From JARRKC01 sp037388505 (lineage in GTDB: Bacteria > Acidobacteriota > UBA6911 > RPQK01 > JAPXNP01): DNA of 64,000 nucleotides. Location of the stretch: assembly GCA_037388505.1 (NCBI GenBank), contig JARRKC010000033.1:27424-91423 (forward strand), written 5' to 3'. Position numbers and translations under genes: made by a program. A model generated the notes under the pieces. It had not been told where the DNA came from, searched no databases, and worked only from the letters and a program-made list of their open reading frames with translations. How positions within the stretch are numbered: position 1 is the first letter of the stretch; each line of letters starts with the position of its first letter. Of this stretch, positions 55,452-64,000 are shown one piece after another.

Positions 55452-58226
55452 TCAGTTCGCCGGCGTCACGGGCAGGGTCGTGAACTCGCCCGGGTTCTTA
55501 CCCAGTTCCAGGGCCGTGGCCGCAACCGTCCCTCCGCCGACGGCGACCGAAACGGTACCTGAAAACCCCTCCGTGTCCACGCTCCCGAAGAGTTCTTTCA
55601 GAAACCTGGCAACATGACCATGAGCCGGCAGATCGGTTATCGTCTCCGTACCTCCCGGGACCGGTGTGCCGTCCGTACCGCGGAGCGTCAGGTCGACCAC
55701 GACCGGAGAATCCCCGGCATTCTCGAGGGCGATACCCGTACTGATCCCTTCAGCGGTCCTTCTGACCGGAATCAGAAATTCGCTCAGAGGCCGGCTTCCC
55801 CCGACCCCCGCAATGCCGGCACCGGGCAGATGAAAGCGTACGACACCCCCCAGCGGACCGTCCGCGGTCACCTGTGCCGAACCTACGTCCAACGCCCCGG
55901 CACCCTCAGTCGAGATCGTCACCGATCCCCAGGGCCCTATCGTGAAACCCTGGCTGTTTGCCGGCCCGAGCCCTGCGATTCCGACCGTCATCGGCTGGCC
56001 CTGGTCATCGAAGAAAGACATTGTTCCCGAGATTGACCCGCTCATCGAAGGGTTGACGAGAACCAGGTCCGAAACGAGCCCTTCTCCCGAGCCGAACTGG
56101 GCAAAGGTGCTCTTGGACTGAGTAGTCGCAGTCGTTATGGGCGTCACCGGAAGCGTGGTGAATTCACCGGCTGTCGCTCCAGTCTCCAGGGCTGTCGCTA
56201 CGACCTTTCCTCCTTGGACCTCCACGATCAGTGTGCCGCTGAAATCAGTGGTGTCAGCCTCGGGAAAGAGCTCGTTGATGAACTTGGCCAGATGCCCGAG
56301 AGCCGGGAACTGCTCCATGGTTCTCTGTCCGCCCGGCAACTCTTCGCCTTGTTCGTTGCGCAGCGACAATTCCAGGGAGACGGGGCGAATCTCCGTGTTG
56401 TAGATTGCGACACCCGTGCGGAGGGTGCCTGCGATGCGACGGGCCGGCGCGATGAATCCGCGCACCGGCGCGGGGGTGCCGACTCCCGCGATGCCGGTGC
56501 CGGGGATGCTGAAGCGGACCACACCGCCGAGTGTACCGTCGGTGGTTACGCTGGCCGAACCCACGGCAAGATCGCCCATCCCGTCCGTTGAAAAGGTCAC
56601 GTCGCCCTGCGGCGGTATCGAGAAGTCGGCACCTCCAGCCGACTGAAGGGACAGTGGCAGTCCGAATCCGGACCGGCTTTGCGCCGCCACGCCGATATCC
56701 AGTGGAAGGCCGTCATGGTCTGCAAATCTGAGCCTGCCTGCAACCGCCCGAGTGGGGGACGGGTTCGTCAGCACGATGTCGGACGACAGTCCCTGGCCGT
56801 TGCCGAACTGTGCGAAATAGGTGGAGCAGTCCGCCTGAAATCGGTCGACGCCCCTGTCCGTACCGGCATAAAGGGTGGAAGGATTCGAGGGATCGACGGT
56901 CAGATCGTACACCGAGCCAAGCGGCAGGTCTTCGCCGAATGGCGCCCAGCTGTCACCGCTGTCCGTGCTGCGGAAGACACCGGAGAGACTCCCCACATAC
57001 AGGGTCGAGGGAGTGACCGGATCGATGGCAAGACTGAACGGGTACAGGTTCGAGAGACCGTGGTTGACAGCATCCCAGTGGCCTCCGCTATTGGTGCTGC
57101 GAAAGACACCTCCGGAACCGGCAGCCGCGTAGACGGTAGACGGAGTCGATGGATCGACGGCCAGCGCATACACATAGCTGTCGGTCAGGCCGTCGTTCAC
57201 CGAAGTCCAGTGCGCTCCTCCATCCGTCGTCTGAAACACGCCGTTGCTCGCCGTGCCCGCATAGAGGATGGCCGGATTGACGGGGTCGATAGCCAACACG
57301 GACACAATGGAAATCGGAATACCAGTGTTGACGGCCGTCCAGTTCTCTCCTCCGTCTACACTCTTGTAGACACCGCTGATGTACGTACATACATACAGGT
57401 TCGATGGAGTGACAGGGTCGATCACCATATCCCAGATGATTTCCTGTGCGGGAAGACCATTGTTGACGGCCGTCCAGTGGGAACCCCCATCCGTGCTGCG
57501 GAACACGCCGTCTTCATCCGTACCCGCGTAGAAGATCGACGGATCGGCCGGATTGATCGCCAGAATCTCGATTTCCAGGTCCGTTATACCTTCATTGACG
57601 GCCGTCCAATGCGCTCCTCGATCCGTGCTGCGGAACACGCCGTTGCCATCGGTACCGACGTAGACGGTGTCGGGATCGTCGGGATCGACGGCGACCGTGT
57701 AAACATCCGCACCCGCGAGATTCTCGTTGATCGACGACCAGTTCTCTCCCCCGTCTGTACTGCGGAATATGCCGTCATTGAAGCTGCCCGCGTAGAGCGT
57801 GCTGGGCGAACTCGGATCGATCGCGAGAGCTCGTACGTTCGAGATGGCTGCACTACTGACCTCGAGCCAGTGTGATCCTCTATCGGTACTGCGAAAAACC
57901 CCTTCTATCGTGCCCGCATAGAGTGTCGATGGAGATGTCGGATCGATTGCCAGAGCCCCGACCAGTGAACCCACCAGGGCGCTGTCCATCGCCGTCCAGT
58001 TCGCGCCGCCGTCCGTGCTCCGGTACAGACCGTTGTCGGTCCCCGTATAGATCGTGGACGGATCCGACGGATCGATGGCCAGAGACAGGATCAGACCGCC
58101 GAAGGGCCCATTGGTTTGCACCCAGCGCCCGCATTCTCCCATCGACAGGCCGCTCATACACCACGTCGCCGCCAGCGCCACTGCCGACAGAACTTGAAAT
58201 CTCCCTACAACTGATCGATCCGTCAT
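55452..58226 (-). CDS. Secreted Ycf48/BNR-like beta-propeller repeat protein with duplicated C-terminal domain
   Basis: 924 residues: signal peptide (about 10-30), then about ten repeats of 42-47 residues with the pattern LAIDPxxPSTLYAGTxxGVFRSTDGGxxW (sialidase/BNR or photosynthesis-stability-factor type), to about residue 470. Two tandem copies of a roughly 215-residue beta-rich domain follow, each beginning TYFAQFGNGQGL or TFAQFGSGEGL and ending GEFTTLPVTP. No enzymatic residues are recognisable; a surface or extracellular binding role is likely. Repeats differ at DNA level, so the array is not recent. Divergent from GH3. Confidence 0.85.
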   Translation of the reverse strand: MTDRSVVGRFQVLSAVALAATWCMSGLSMGECGRWVQTNGPFGGLILSLAIDPSDPSTIYTGTDNGLYRSTDGGANWTAMDSALVGSLVGALAIDPTSPSTLYAGTIEGVFRSTDRGSHWLEVSSAAISNVRALAIDPSSPSTLYAGSFNDGIFRSTDGGENWSSINENLAGADVYTVAVDPDDPDTVYVGTDGNGVFRSTDRGAHWTAVNEGITDLEIEILAINPADPSIFYAGTDEDGVFRSTDGGSHWTAVNNGLPAQEIIWDMVIDPVTPSNLYVCTYISGVYKSVDGGENWTAVNTGIPISIVSVLAIDPVNPAILYAGTASNGVFQTTDGGAHWTSVNDGLTDSYVYALAVDPSTPSTVYAAAGSGGVFRSTNSGGHWDAVNHGLSNLYPFSLAIDPVTPSTLYVGSLSGVFRSTDSGDSWAPFGEDLPLGSVYDLTVDPSNPSTLYAGTDRGVDRFQADCSTYFAQFGNGQGLSSDIVLTNPSPTRAVAGRLRFADHDGLPLDIGVAAQSRSGFGLPLSLQSAGGADFSIPPQGDVTFSTDGMGDLAVGSASVTTDGTLGGVVRFSIPGTGIAGVGTPAPVRGFIAPARRIAGTLRTGVAIYNTEIRPVSLELSLRNEQGEELPGGQRTMEQFPALGHLAKFINELFPEADTTDFSGTLIVEVQGGKVVATALETGATAGEFTTLPVTPITTATTQSKSTFAQFGSGEGLVSDLVLVNPSMSGSISGTMSFFDDQGQPMTVGIAGLGPANSQGFTIGPWGSVTISTEGAGALDVGSAQVTADGPLGGVVRFHLPGAGIAGVGGSRPLSEFLIPVRRTAEGISTGIALENAGDSPVVVDLTLRGTDGTPVPGGTETITDLPAHGHVARFLKELFGSVDTEGFSGTVSVAVGGGTVAATALELGKNPGEFTTLPVTPAN

Positions 58227-58339
58227 CGTTCTGAGTCCTCTCTCCGAGTCGAAAAGATCATCCGAACACAGTCATTCGGGGACCGGTCGATGATCACGAC
58301 CGGCTGTCCAGACATCGAACATCACGAGCATCGCACGGC

Positions 58340-58368
58340 TTGCCTCCGGCTCGGCTTCACCATATGCT
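58340..58368 (+). promoter_or_regulatory. Predicted promoter of the GH3 gene
   Basis: TTGCCT (58340-58345), 17-base spacer, TATGCT (58363-58368), 57 bases before ATG 58426. No operator-like dyad was identified with confidence. Confidence 0.4.
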
Positions 58369-58425
58369 CTGTGCGTTATGTCGACGCAGCCACTCAATCC
58401 CATTACCCGTTCAGGAGGTCTAAAG

Positions 58426-61400
58426 ATGATGCACAGGAAGGTCCTCACCAGCATTCTTCTCGTTCTTGCAGGGCTCGTCACATTGGTGTTTGCGGTTGGA
58501 CAGCAGACTCCGCAGACGCCGGATTCACGAAAGCCGATCTACCTCGATACCCGCTATTCCTTCGAAGAGCGTGCCGCTGATCTCATCTCCCGGATGACCC
58601 TGGAGGAGAAGCAGAGTCAGCTCGGAAATACCATGCCGGCCATCCCCCGCCTGGGCGTCAACGCCTATGACGTCTGGGGAGAGGCCCTTCACGGGGTCCT
58701 CGGGTTCCGCCGAGGAGGCTCCGGTCGATTTCCCACTTCATTTCCCAACAGTGTGGCCGCCGGGGCTTCGTGGGATCCCGCTCTGATCCAGCGGGAGTCC
58801 ACGGCGATCTCCACCGAGGCCAGAGGCATCAACTCCGAAACCATCCGGAACCTGACCTTCTGGTCCCCGGTCGTCGAGCCGATGAGGGATCCCCGCTGGG
58901 GTCGAAATGGAGAGTCCTACGGTGAAGATCCCTTCCTCGTGTCCAGAATCGCCGCCGGCTTCATCCGCGGCATGATGGGGGACGATGCCACCTACCTCAA
59001 GACAGTCCCGACAGGAAAGCACTTCCTTGCCAATAACAGCGAATTCAACCGGCACGTCAGTTCGTCGAACATGGACGACCGGGATCTGCGGGAGTTCTAC
59101 ATTACGGCCTACCGTTACCTGATCGAGACGCAGCACCTGCCCAGCATCATGAGCTGCTACAACCGGGTCAACGGGACTCCGGTGACAGGAAGCCATTTCC
59201 TGATCGATTCCGTGGTCCGCAAGACCTATGGGCTGAAAGGGTATGTGACCGGTGACTGCGGCGCCGTTGGAGATATCCGCACGGGCCACAGAGTCAAGGC
59301 AACGACCGCCGAGGCCACCGCCATGGCGTTGAAGGCCGGTGTCGACACGGATTGCGGCAGTGCTTACCAGCAGACCGCTCTCGAGGCCGTCCGAAAAGGG
59401 CTGATCACTGAAGCCGCGATCGATCGCGCCCTTCTGCACATGTTCACGACGCGCATGAGATTCGGCGAATTCGATCCCCCCGACCAGGTTCCCTATTCCA
59501 AGATCTCGAGCGACGTCATTGGTTCCCCCGCCGATGCTTCCCTGGCCATCGAAGTGGCGGAAAGGACTCCTGTCCTGTTGAAGAACAACGTCGTTCCGGG
59601 GACCAAGAGCAAGGCCCTTCCGCTCAATCCCAAAAAACTGCGCAAGATCGCCGTCATCGGCCCCAAGTCCGACGAGGTCGACCTCGGCCCCTACTCTGGA
59701 CGGATCACCGAAGAACAGGGGATCACGCCGCTGGAGGGGATCCAAGCGTTGCTCGCCGATAAGGGCGCCAAGACGGAAGTGGTCCACATCAAGGGCGGCA
59801 CGGCATCGGGGAAAGAAAACCTCTTCAACGTGGCGTGGTTCGACCTCGTCAAGAAGGACGGTTCCACACAGCACTTTCGTGCCGGGGACTTCATCCGGTC
59901 GTCGGACGGCGTACGGATTTCGGGCGAAGGCGCGGATCGCTGGATTCGCAATGTGGGAGAGGGAGCCTGGACCTCGTATCTCGATGCGGATGTTGCGGAC
60001 GTGGACACGATCAACCTCCATCTGGCGGTGCCCGGCGAAGGCGGCCTGATCGACTTCACCGTCGGCTCCCGAGACGGCCAGCAGCTGGCCTCCTTCCAGC
60101 TCGAGTCGACCGGAGGCCAGTTCAGTCCCGAAACCAAGACGACCCAAGCCCATTCAGTCGCCGCTTCGGGGAAACAGACGCTGTACGTGACGTTTCATGC
60201 TCCGGCGGAGAAGCCGATCTCCCAGGAGACTCTGGACATTGCCTCCTCCGCGGATGCGGCCGTCGTTTTCATCGGAACCGACGATCGGACGGCCGGCGAA
60301 GAAGCGGACCGGAAAGACCTGGATCTGCCCGGTAACCAGGTCGCACTCGTCCAGGCGGTCTCCAAGGTGAATCCTCACACGATCGTGGTCATGCAGACCC
60401 TCGGCATGGTGGAGGTGGAGGCTTTCAAGGACCTCGCCAACGTGCCGGGAATCATCTGGACGGGCTTCAACGGCCAGGGGCAGGGCGCCGCCATCGCGCA
60501 CATCCTCTTCGGCGACGTCAATCCGGGGGGCAAGCTCAACTTCACCTGGTACAAGTCGATGAGCCAGCTGCCTGCGTTCACCGACTATGACCTGAGAGGA
60601 GGACCCGACAAGAACGGTCGGACGCTTTGGTACTTTGACGGTGACGTTTCCTACGAGTTCGGCTACGGACTTTCGTACACGACCTTCAAGTACGGCAACG
60701 TACAAATCAGCAAGACAGCCATCACACCGAACGATCAGATCACGGTGAGTGTCGACGTGAAGAACACCGGCAAGGTCGACGGCGATGAGGTGGTCCAGCT
60801 CTACATGCGTACGCCCGACAGCCCGGCGTCACTGCAACGACCGATCAAGCGGCTGAAGGGCTTCGAGCGCGTCTCGATCCCGGCCGGCCAAACCCGTACG
60901 GTTTCGATCCCCGTGGACTGCTCGGACCTTTGGTTCTGGGATACGGCCCACAACCGGATCACGTTTGACCAGGGCCGCTACGTATTCGAGATCGGCTCTT
61001 CCTCCAAGGACATCCAGGGCACGGCCGAAGCCATCATGAGCGGGACGTACACGCCTCATCTCAAGACCGTCGTGGCGGAATGCGGCGACGTTCAACTCGC
61101 GCCGGGGACGACCGTCCCGACGACGGTTACGGCCGCCATGTCGGACGACAGCTTCGCCGACATCTCCGGAGCGACAGTGACCTACTCGAGCAATCGTCCG
61201 TCCGTGGCCAGCGTTGATGACAAAGGGCTCGTGACGGCAAAGGCTCCCGGCGTGGCAACGATCGCCGCGGCGGTCACGATCGACGGGAAGACCGAGTCGG
61301 GCAGTTACGCAATCAAGGTCGAGCCGGACCTGGATCTCACCAGCATTTCGATTGGTGGCAAGGGGCTCGAGCCGCTCGGAGAGGGCGATCAGGGCTACAG

Positions 61401-62247
61401 CTTCCTGCTGCCGGCGGGATCGGCGGAGATTCCACAGGTCGACGCTTCAGCGTCGAGCGGAGGCGTAGAACTTGCGACCATCCAGGCCGCCGGCCTGCCC
61501 GGCACCGCTCTGATCACCGTCACTGACAAGACTACTGGCCAACAGACCCGCTACGGCGTGGACTTCGGACTGAAGGCCAAGAGCGACGATTTCAGCGGAG
61601 ACTCCATCGGATCCCAGTGGCACTGGGTCCGTGAGGATGCCTCCAACTGGAGCTTGGACCGGGACACCGGGACCCTGAGCATCACCGCTCAGCAGGGCGA
61701 CCTGATGAATCAGGCCAACGATGCCGCCAACGTTCTCCTGCAGTCGGCCAACAGTGACTGGTTCATCGAGTCGAAGCTCAGCTTCTCCAGGGAGCCATCC
61801 CAGGTCGAACAGCAAGGTGGCCTGGTCGCATACCAGGACGACGACAACTACGTCAAGCTGGTCTATGACCGTTCCGCCCGGGGCTTTCAGGGTGACGGCC
61901 GGTACTTCGAGCTGGTGGTCGAACGCAACGGCTCCCAGTATCCTGCCGCCACGTTCGACGCGAGCAATTTCATGGATTGCGACAAGCTGGTGGTGTTCAG
62001 GCTGGAGAAGAAGGGCAGCCGCTATAGTGCCTACTATTCCAAGGACGGCCGTGAGTTCACCCTGCTCGGCACGACCGACGCGGTGCTCAGCAACGTCCAG
62101 GTGGGCTTGATGACCGTCAACGGCTCGCCCAAGAGCCGCAACGGCGGCAGGTTTTCCCCGCGACGCCTCCCGCGTCCCGAGGAAGAACCACCCTTCGTGA
62201 TGTCTTGCGACTACTTCAACATCCGGAGCCGAGGTATGAAGCCATAG
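58426..62247 (+). CDS. Multidomain secreted GH3 glycosidase (beta-xylosidase/glucosidase type)
   Basis: 1273 residues: signal peptide (about 5-27); GH3 N-terminal barrel with WGEALHGVLG, DPRWGRNGESYGEDPFL, GKHFLANNSE and nucleophile Asp277 in YVTGDCGAVGD; GH3_C domain whose acid/base region reads GEEADRKDLDLPGNQ (Glu625/626), interrupted by a CBM6-like insert (about 465-590); Fn3-like domain (about 760-832); BIG2-like domain (about 890-968, VTYSSNRPSVASVDDKGLVTAK); and a concanavalin-like C-terminal domain (about 1054-1273) similar to the C-domain of GH43 xylosidases. AGGAGG precedes ATG 58426. WGEALHGV favours xylosidase-like specificity. Confidence 0.9.
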   Translation: MMHRKVLTSILLVLAGLVTLVFAVGQQTPQTPDSRKPIYLDTRYSFEERAADLISRMTLEEKQSQLGNTMPAIPRLGVNAYDVWGEALHGVLGFRRGGSGRFPTSFPNSVAAGASWDPALIQRESTAISTEARGINSETIRNLTFWSPVVEPMRDPRWGRNGESYGEDPFLVSRIAAGFIRGMMGDDATYLKTVPTGKHFLANNSEFNRHVSSSNMDDRDLREFYITAYRYLIETQHLPSIMSCYNRVNGTPVTGSHFLIDSVVRKTYGLKGYVTGDCGAVGDIRTGHRVKATTAEATAMALKAGVDTDCGSAYQQTALEAVRKGLITEAAIDRALLHMFTTRMRFGEFDPPDQVPYSKISSDVIGSPADASLAIEVAERTPVLLKNNVVPGTKSKALPLNPKKLRKIAVIGPKSDEVDLGPYSGRITEEQGITPLEGIQALLADKGAKTEVVHIKGGTASGKENLFNVAWFDLVKKDGSTQHFRAGDFIRSSDGVRISGEGADRWIRNVGEGAWTSYLDADVADVDTINLHLAVPGEGGLIDFTVGSRDGQQLASFQLESTGGQFSPETKTTQAHSVAASGKQTLYVTFHAPAEKPISQETLDIASSADAAVVFIGTDDRTAGEEADRKDLDLPGNQVALVQAVSKVNPHTIVVMQTLGMVEVEAFKDLANVPGIIWTGFNGQGQGAAIAHILFGDVNPGGKLNFTWYKSMSQLPAFTDYDLRGGPDKNGRTLWYFDGDVSYEFGYGLSYTTFKYGNVQISKTAITPNDQITVSVDVKNTGKVDGDEVVQLYMRTPDSPASLQRPIKRLKGFERVSIPAGQTRTVSIPVDCSDLWFWDTAHNRITFDQGRYVFEIGSSSKDIQGTAEAIMSGTYTPHLKTVVAECGDVQLAPGTTVPTTVTAAMSDDSFADISGATVTYSSNRPSVASVDDKGLVTAKAPGVATIAAAVTIDGKTESGSYAIKVEPDLDLTSISIGGKGLEPLGEGDQGYSFLLPAGSAEIPQVDASASSGGVELATIQAAGLPGTALITVTDKTTGQQTRYGVDFGLKAKSDDFSGDSIGSQWHWVREDASNWSLDRDTGTLSITAQQGDLMNQANDAANVLLQSANSDWFIESKLSFSREPSQVEQQGGLVAYQDDDNYVKLVYDRSARGFQGDGRYFELVVERNGSQYPAATFDASNFMDCDKLVVFRLEKKGSRYSAYYSKDGREFTLLGTTDAVLSNVQVGLMTVNGSPKSRNGGRFSPRRLPRPEEEPPFVMSCDYFNIRSRGMKP

Positions 62248-62272
62248 AGCGTGTGGGCTCGGAGAGGCTTGG

Positions 62273-64000
62273 TTGACGAACCGTACGAGAAGACTGCTGC
62301 TGATCGTTGGAGTTGCCGGAGCCTTCCTTGTTTCGTTCAATCTCCTGGACCCCTGGACGAGGGATCGGGTCGAGCAGATCAACTACTCGGAGCTGATTCG
62401 ACTGGCGAATTCGCCGGACCTGTTCCAAAGTGTGCCCTCGAAACCCCTCGTTCTGACCAGCAGCAGGCTGAAGGGAAGCTATTTCGACCCGATTCTGCAG
62501 GCCGAGCGTGAATTCGAAGGGATCATTCCGCACGGTTCCCAACAGGCCCTGGCCGAGACGCTGGTCGCCATGGGATTCATTGTCGCCATCGAGGATGAGG
62601 CCCGTTCGCCTTGGGGCCGCTTTCTCTTGACGTTCGGCCTGCCGCTCATCTTCCTCGCAGTCGTTGTCCTTTACACGCTAAGGCGACACTTGAATCAAGA
62701 AAGCAAGGAAGGCGGGAACTCCATCGGGAGGAGCCGGGCGCGGTTGCGGATGACGGAGCAAAAGAAGGTCACCTTCGAGGATGTGGCGGGCGCAGACGAG
62801 GCCAAGGAGGAACTGCAGGAAGTCGTTGAGGTTCTGAAGGACCCGCTCCGGTTTCGAAGACTCGGAGGAAGAGTCCCAAGGGGCGTCTTGCTCGTTGGCT
62901 CTCCGGGAACGGGAAAGACCCTGCTGGCCAGGGCGCTCGCGGGGGAGGCCGATGTTCCCTTCTTCAGCATCAGCGCTTCGGAGTTCGTCGAGATGTTCGT
63001 CGGCGTCGGTGCCAGCCGCGTCAGAGACCTCTTCGCGGTGGGAAAGCGGCATGCCCCCTGCATCATTTTCGTCGACGAGATCGATTCCATCGGCCGGCAG
63101 CGAGGAGCGGGCCTGGGAAGCGAGCACGACGAGCGGGAGCACGCACTCAACCAGTTGCTCTCGGAGATGGACGGCTTCGAGACCAGCGAGAGCGTCATCG
63201 TGATCGGGGCCACGAACCGCCCGGATATCCTCGATCCGGCCCTGCTTCGACCGGGCCGCTTTGACCGCCGTGTCGTGGTGGACCTGCCGGACGCTCGGGG
63301 GCGGGAAGGCATCTTGAAAGTGCATCTGCGCAACGTTCCGCTGGCTGAGGATGTCGAGCTCGCCGATCTGGCACGCAGCACCCCGGGATTCTCGGGAGCC
63401 CAGCTGGAGAACCTGGTCAATGAGGCCGCCATCCGAAGTGCCCGGCTGAATCAGGAAGTGGTGACGATGGCCGATTTCCTCGAAGCAAAGGACAGGTCCC
63501 TGATGGGCCGGGAGCGCAGATCGCTTGCCGTCAGCGCAAGGGACCGGACCAGTGCGGCTTATCGCGAGGCCGGTCATGTCCTGGTCGCCTGGATGCTTCC
63601 GGAGGCCGATCCGGTACGGAAGGTCACCATCATCCCCCGCGCCAACGCTTTGGGAACGACCGTCCAGGTCCCCGAAGAGGATCATCATACCTCCACGAAG
63701 CAGCAGATTGAGTCGGCCATCGCGATTCGCATGGCCCGGCGATGTGCCGAAGAGATCTTCCTGGGGAGTACGACCTCCGCCGTGGCAGATGACTTGCGTG
63801 AAGCCACGAAACTGGCCCGTCAAATGGTCTGTGAATGGGGAATGGCGGAGGAGACGAAGCATCTCGGCCTGGGTGAGGAGAGAGAGGTGGTCTTGGCGGG
63901 CACCGAGGTCACCCGTTACCGGCAATGCAGCGAGCAGACGTCGGCGCGAGTCGATGTTGCGGTCCGGCGACTCGTTCTGGAGGGCTACGGGAAGGCCAGA
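62273..64000 (+). CDS. FtsH paralogue with mutated zinc motif (REAGH), cut by window edge
   Basis: 576 residues visible, no stop before base 64000. TTG 62273 has GGAGAGG 5 bases upstream. Membrane helix 1 (LLLIVGVAGAFLVSF, about 7-21), a short periplasmic part, helix 2 (FLLTFGLPLIFLAVVVLY), then a complete AAA module: Walker A GSPGTGKT (209-216), Walker B CIIFVDEIDSIGRQRG, SRH TNRPDILDPALLRPGRFDRR. The protease site reads REAGH: the first zinc His is Arg431 (codon CGC), while Glu432, His435 and the third ligand Asp507 (VADDLREATK) remain. Likely proteolysis-deficient; unfoldase or regulatory role inferred. A canonical FtsH exists at 29.8-31.7 kb. Confidence 0.9.
   Translation, partial: MTNRTRRLLLIVGVAGAFLVSFNLLDPWTRDRVEQINYSELIRLANSPDLFQSVPSKPLVLTSSRLKGSYFDPILQAEREFEGIIPHGSQQALAETLVAMGFIVAIEDEARSPWGRFLLTFGLPLIFLAVVVLYTLRRHLNQESKEGGNSIGRSRARLRMTEQKKVTFEDVAGADEAKEELQEVVEVLKDPLRFRRLGGRVPRGVLLVGSPGTGKTLLARALAGEADVPFFSISASEFVEMFVGVGASRVRDLFAVGKRHAPCIIFVDEIDSIGRQRGAGLGSEHDEREHALNQLLSEMDGFETSESVIVIGATNRPDILDPALLRPGRFDRRVVVDLPDARGREGILKVHLRNVPLAEDVELADLARSTPGFSGAQLENLVNEAAIRSARLNQEVVTMADFLEAKDRSLMGRERRSLAVSARDRTSAAYREAGHVLVAWMLPEADPVRKVTIIPRANALGTTVQVPEEDHHTSTKQQIESAIAIRMARRCAEEIFLGSTTSAVADDLREATKLARQMVCEWGMAEETKHLGLGEEREVVLAGTEVTRYRQCSEQTSARVDVAVRRLVLEGYGKAR

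Noticed and set aside
62273..64000. Frameshift in the second FtsH
   Set aside because: The frame from TTG 62273 is open without interruption to base 64000; REAGH is a substitution, not a shift.

Overview
The window is GC-rich and densely coded, from a diderm, probably heterotrophic bacterium. A heptosyltransferase-like GT9 enzyme, an RfaE2-type heptose nucleotidyltransferase, a lipoprotein PPIase and a SurA-like chaperone point to an outer membrane with LPS. CarD, a CdaA/CdaR c-di-AMP module, a MoxR/DUF58/DUF4159/DUF4175 locus and several secreted glycoside hydrolases are a combination that fits Acidobacteriota or a related phylum. That placement is inference from gene content only; there is no rRNA gene in the window.

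Layout. 1-3.3 kb: edge-truncated Gfo/Idh/MocA oxidoreductase, an RsbW-like ATPase, a low-molecular-weight phosphatase, and an aldo/keto reductase followed by an ArsR regulator. 3.5-9.3 kb: a complete [NiFe]-hydrogenase maturation operon, hypABFCDE, with overlapping genes and no hydrogenase structural genes beside it. 9.3-19.7 kb: UspA, EF-P (with Asn at the loop tip), GT9, a 64-residue Cys protein, a short YwiC-like membrane protein with an Fnr-type dyad upstream, a Crp/Fnr regulator, a 14-copy 7-bp repeat array, an orphan ParA with a small coupled partner, a pair of M16 peptidases (one catalytic, one not), a cyclophilin and two small conserved proteins.

19.7-33.2 kb: a long minus-strand housekeeping block, read in the order tilS, ftsH, folP, cdaA, cdaR, rfaE2, mfd, a PpiC lipoprotein, a surA-like gene, zwf. 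It combines tRNA modification, membrane proteolysis, folate, c-di-AMP, transcription-repair coupling, envelope folding and the pentose phosphate pathway. A tRNA(CAU) with its own promoter lies between tilS and hemL; carD follows hemL.

35.7-49.6 kb: eight tightly packed plus-strand genes forming an extended MoxR/VWA envelope system: VWA plus dead GATase protein, secreted caspase/legumain-like peptidase, TPR plus HExxH peptidase, DUF4159, MoxR ATPase, DUF58, BatA-like VWA protein and DUF4175 protein. Two predicted peptidases and three MIDAS-type proteins in one such locus make it the strongest candidate for an under-described system here.

49.8-64 kb: Hsp20 with a near-consensus promoter; two GH43 endo-arabinanase paralogues, the first with a large in-frame internal deletion; tandem-ACT and small membrane proteins; a Tat-exported enolase-superfamily protein; a 1.2-kb gene-poor stretch with a decayed fragment of the neighbouring beta-propeller gene; a large secreted repeat protein; a multidomain GH3 enzyme; and, running off the right edge, a second FtsH whose zinc motif HEAGH has become REAGH. 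The arabinanases, GH3 enzyme and enolase protein suggest plant cell-wall polysaccharide use.
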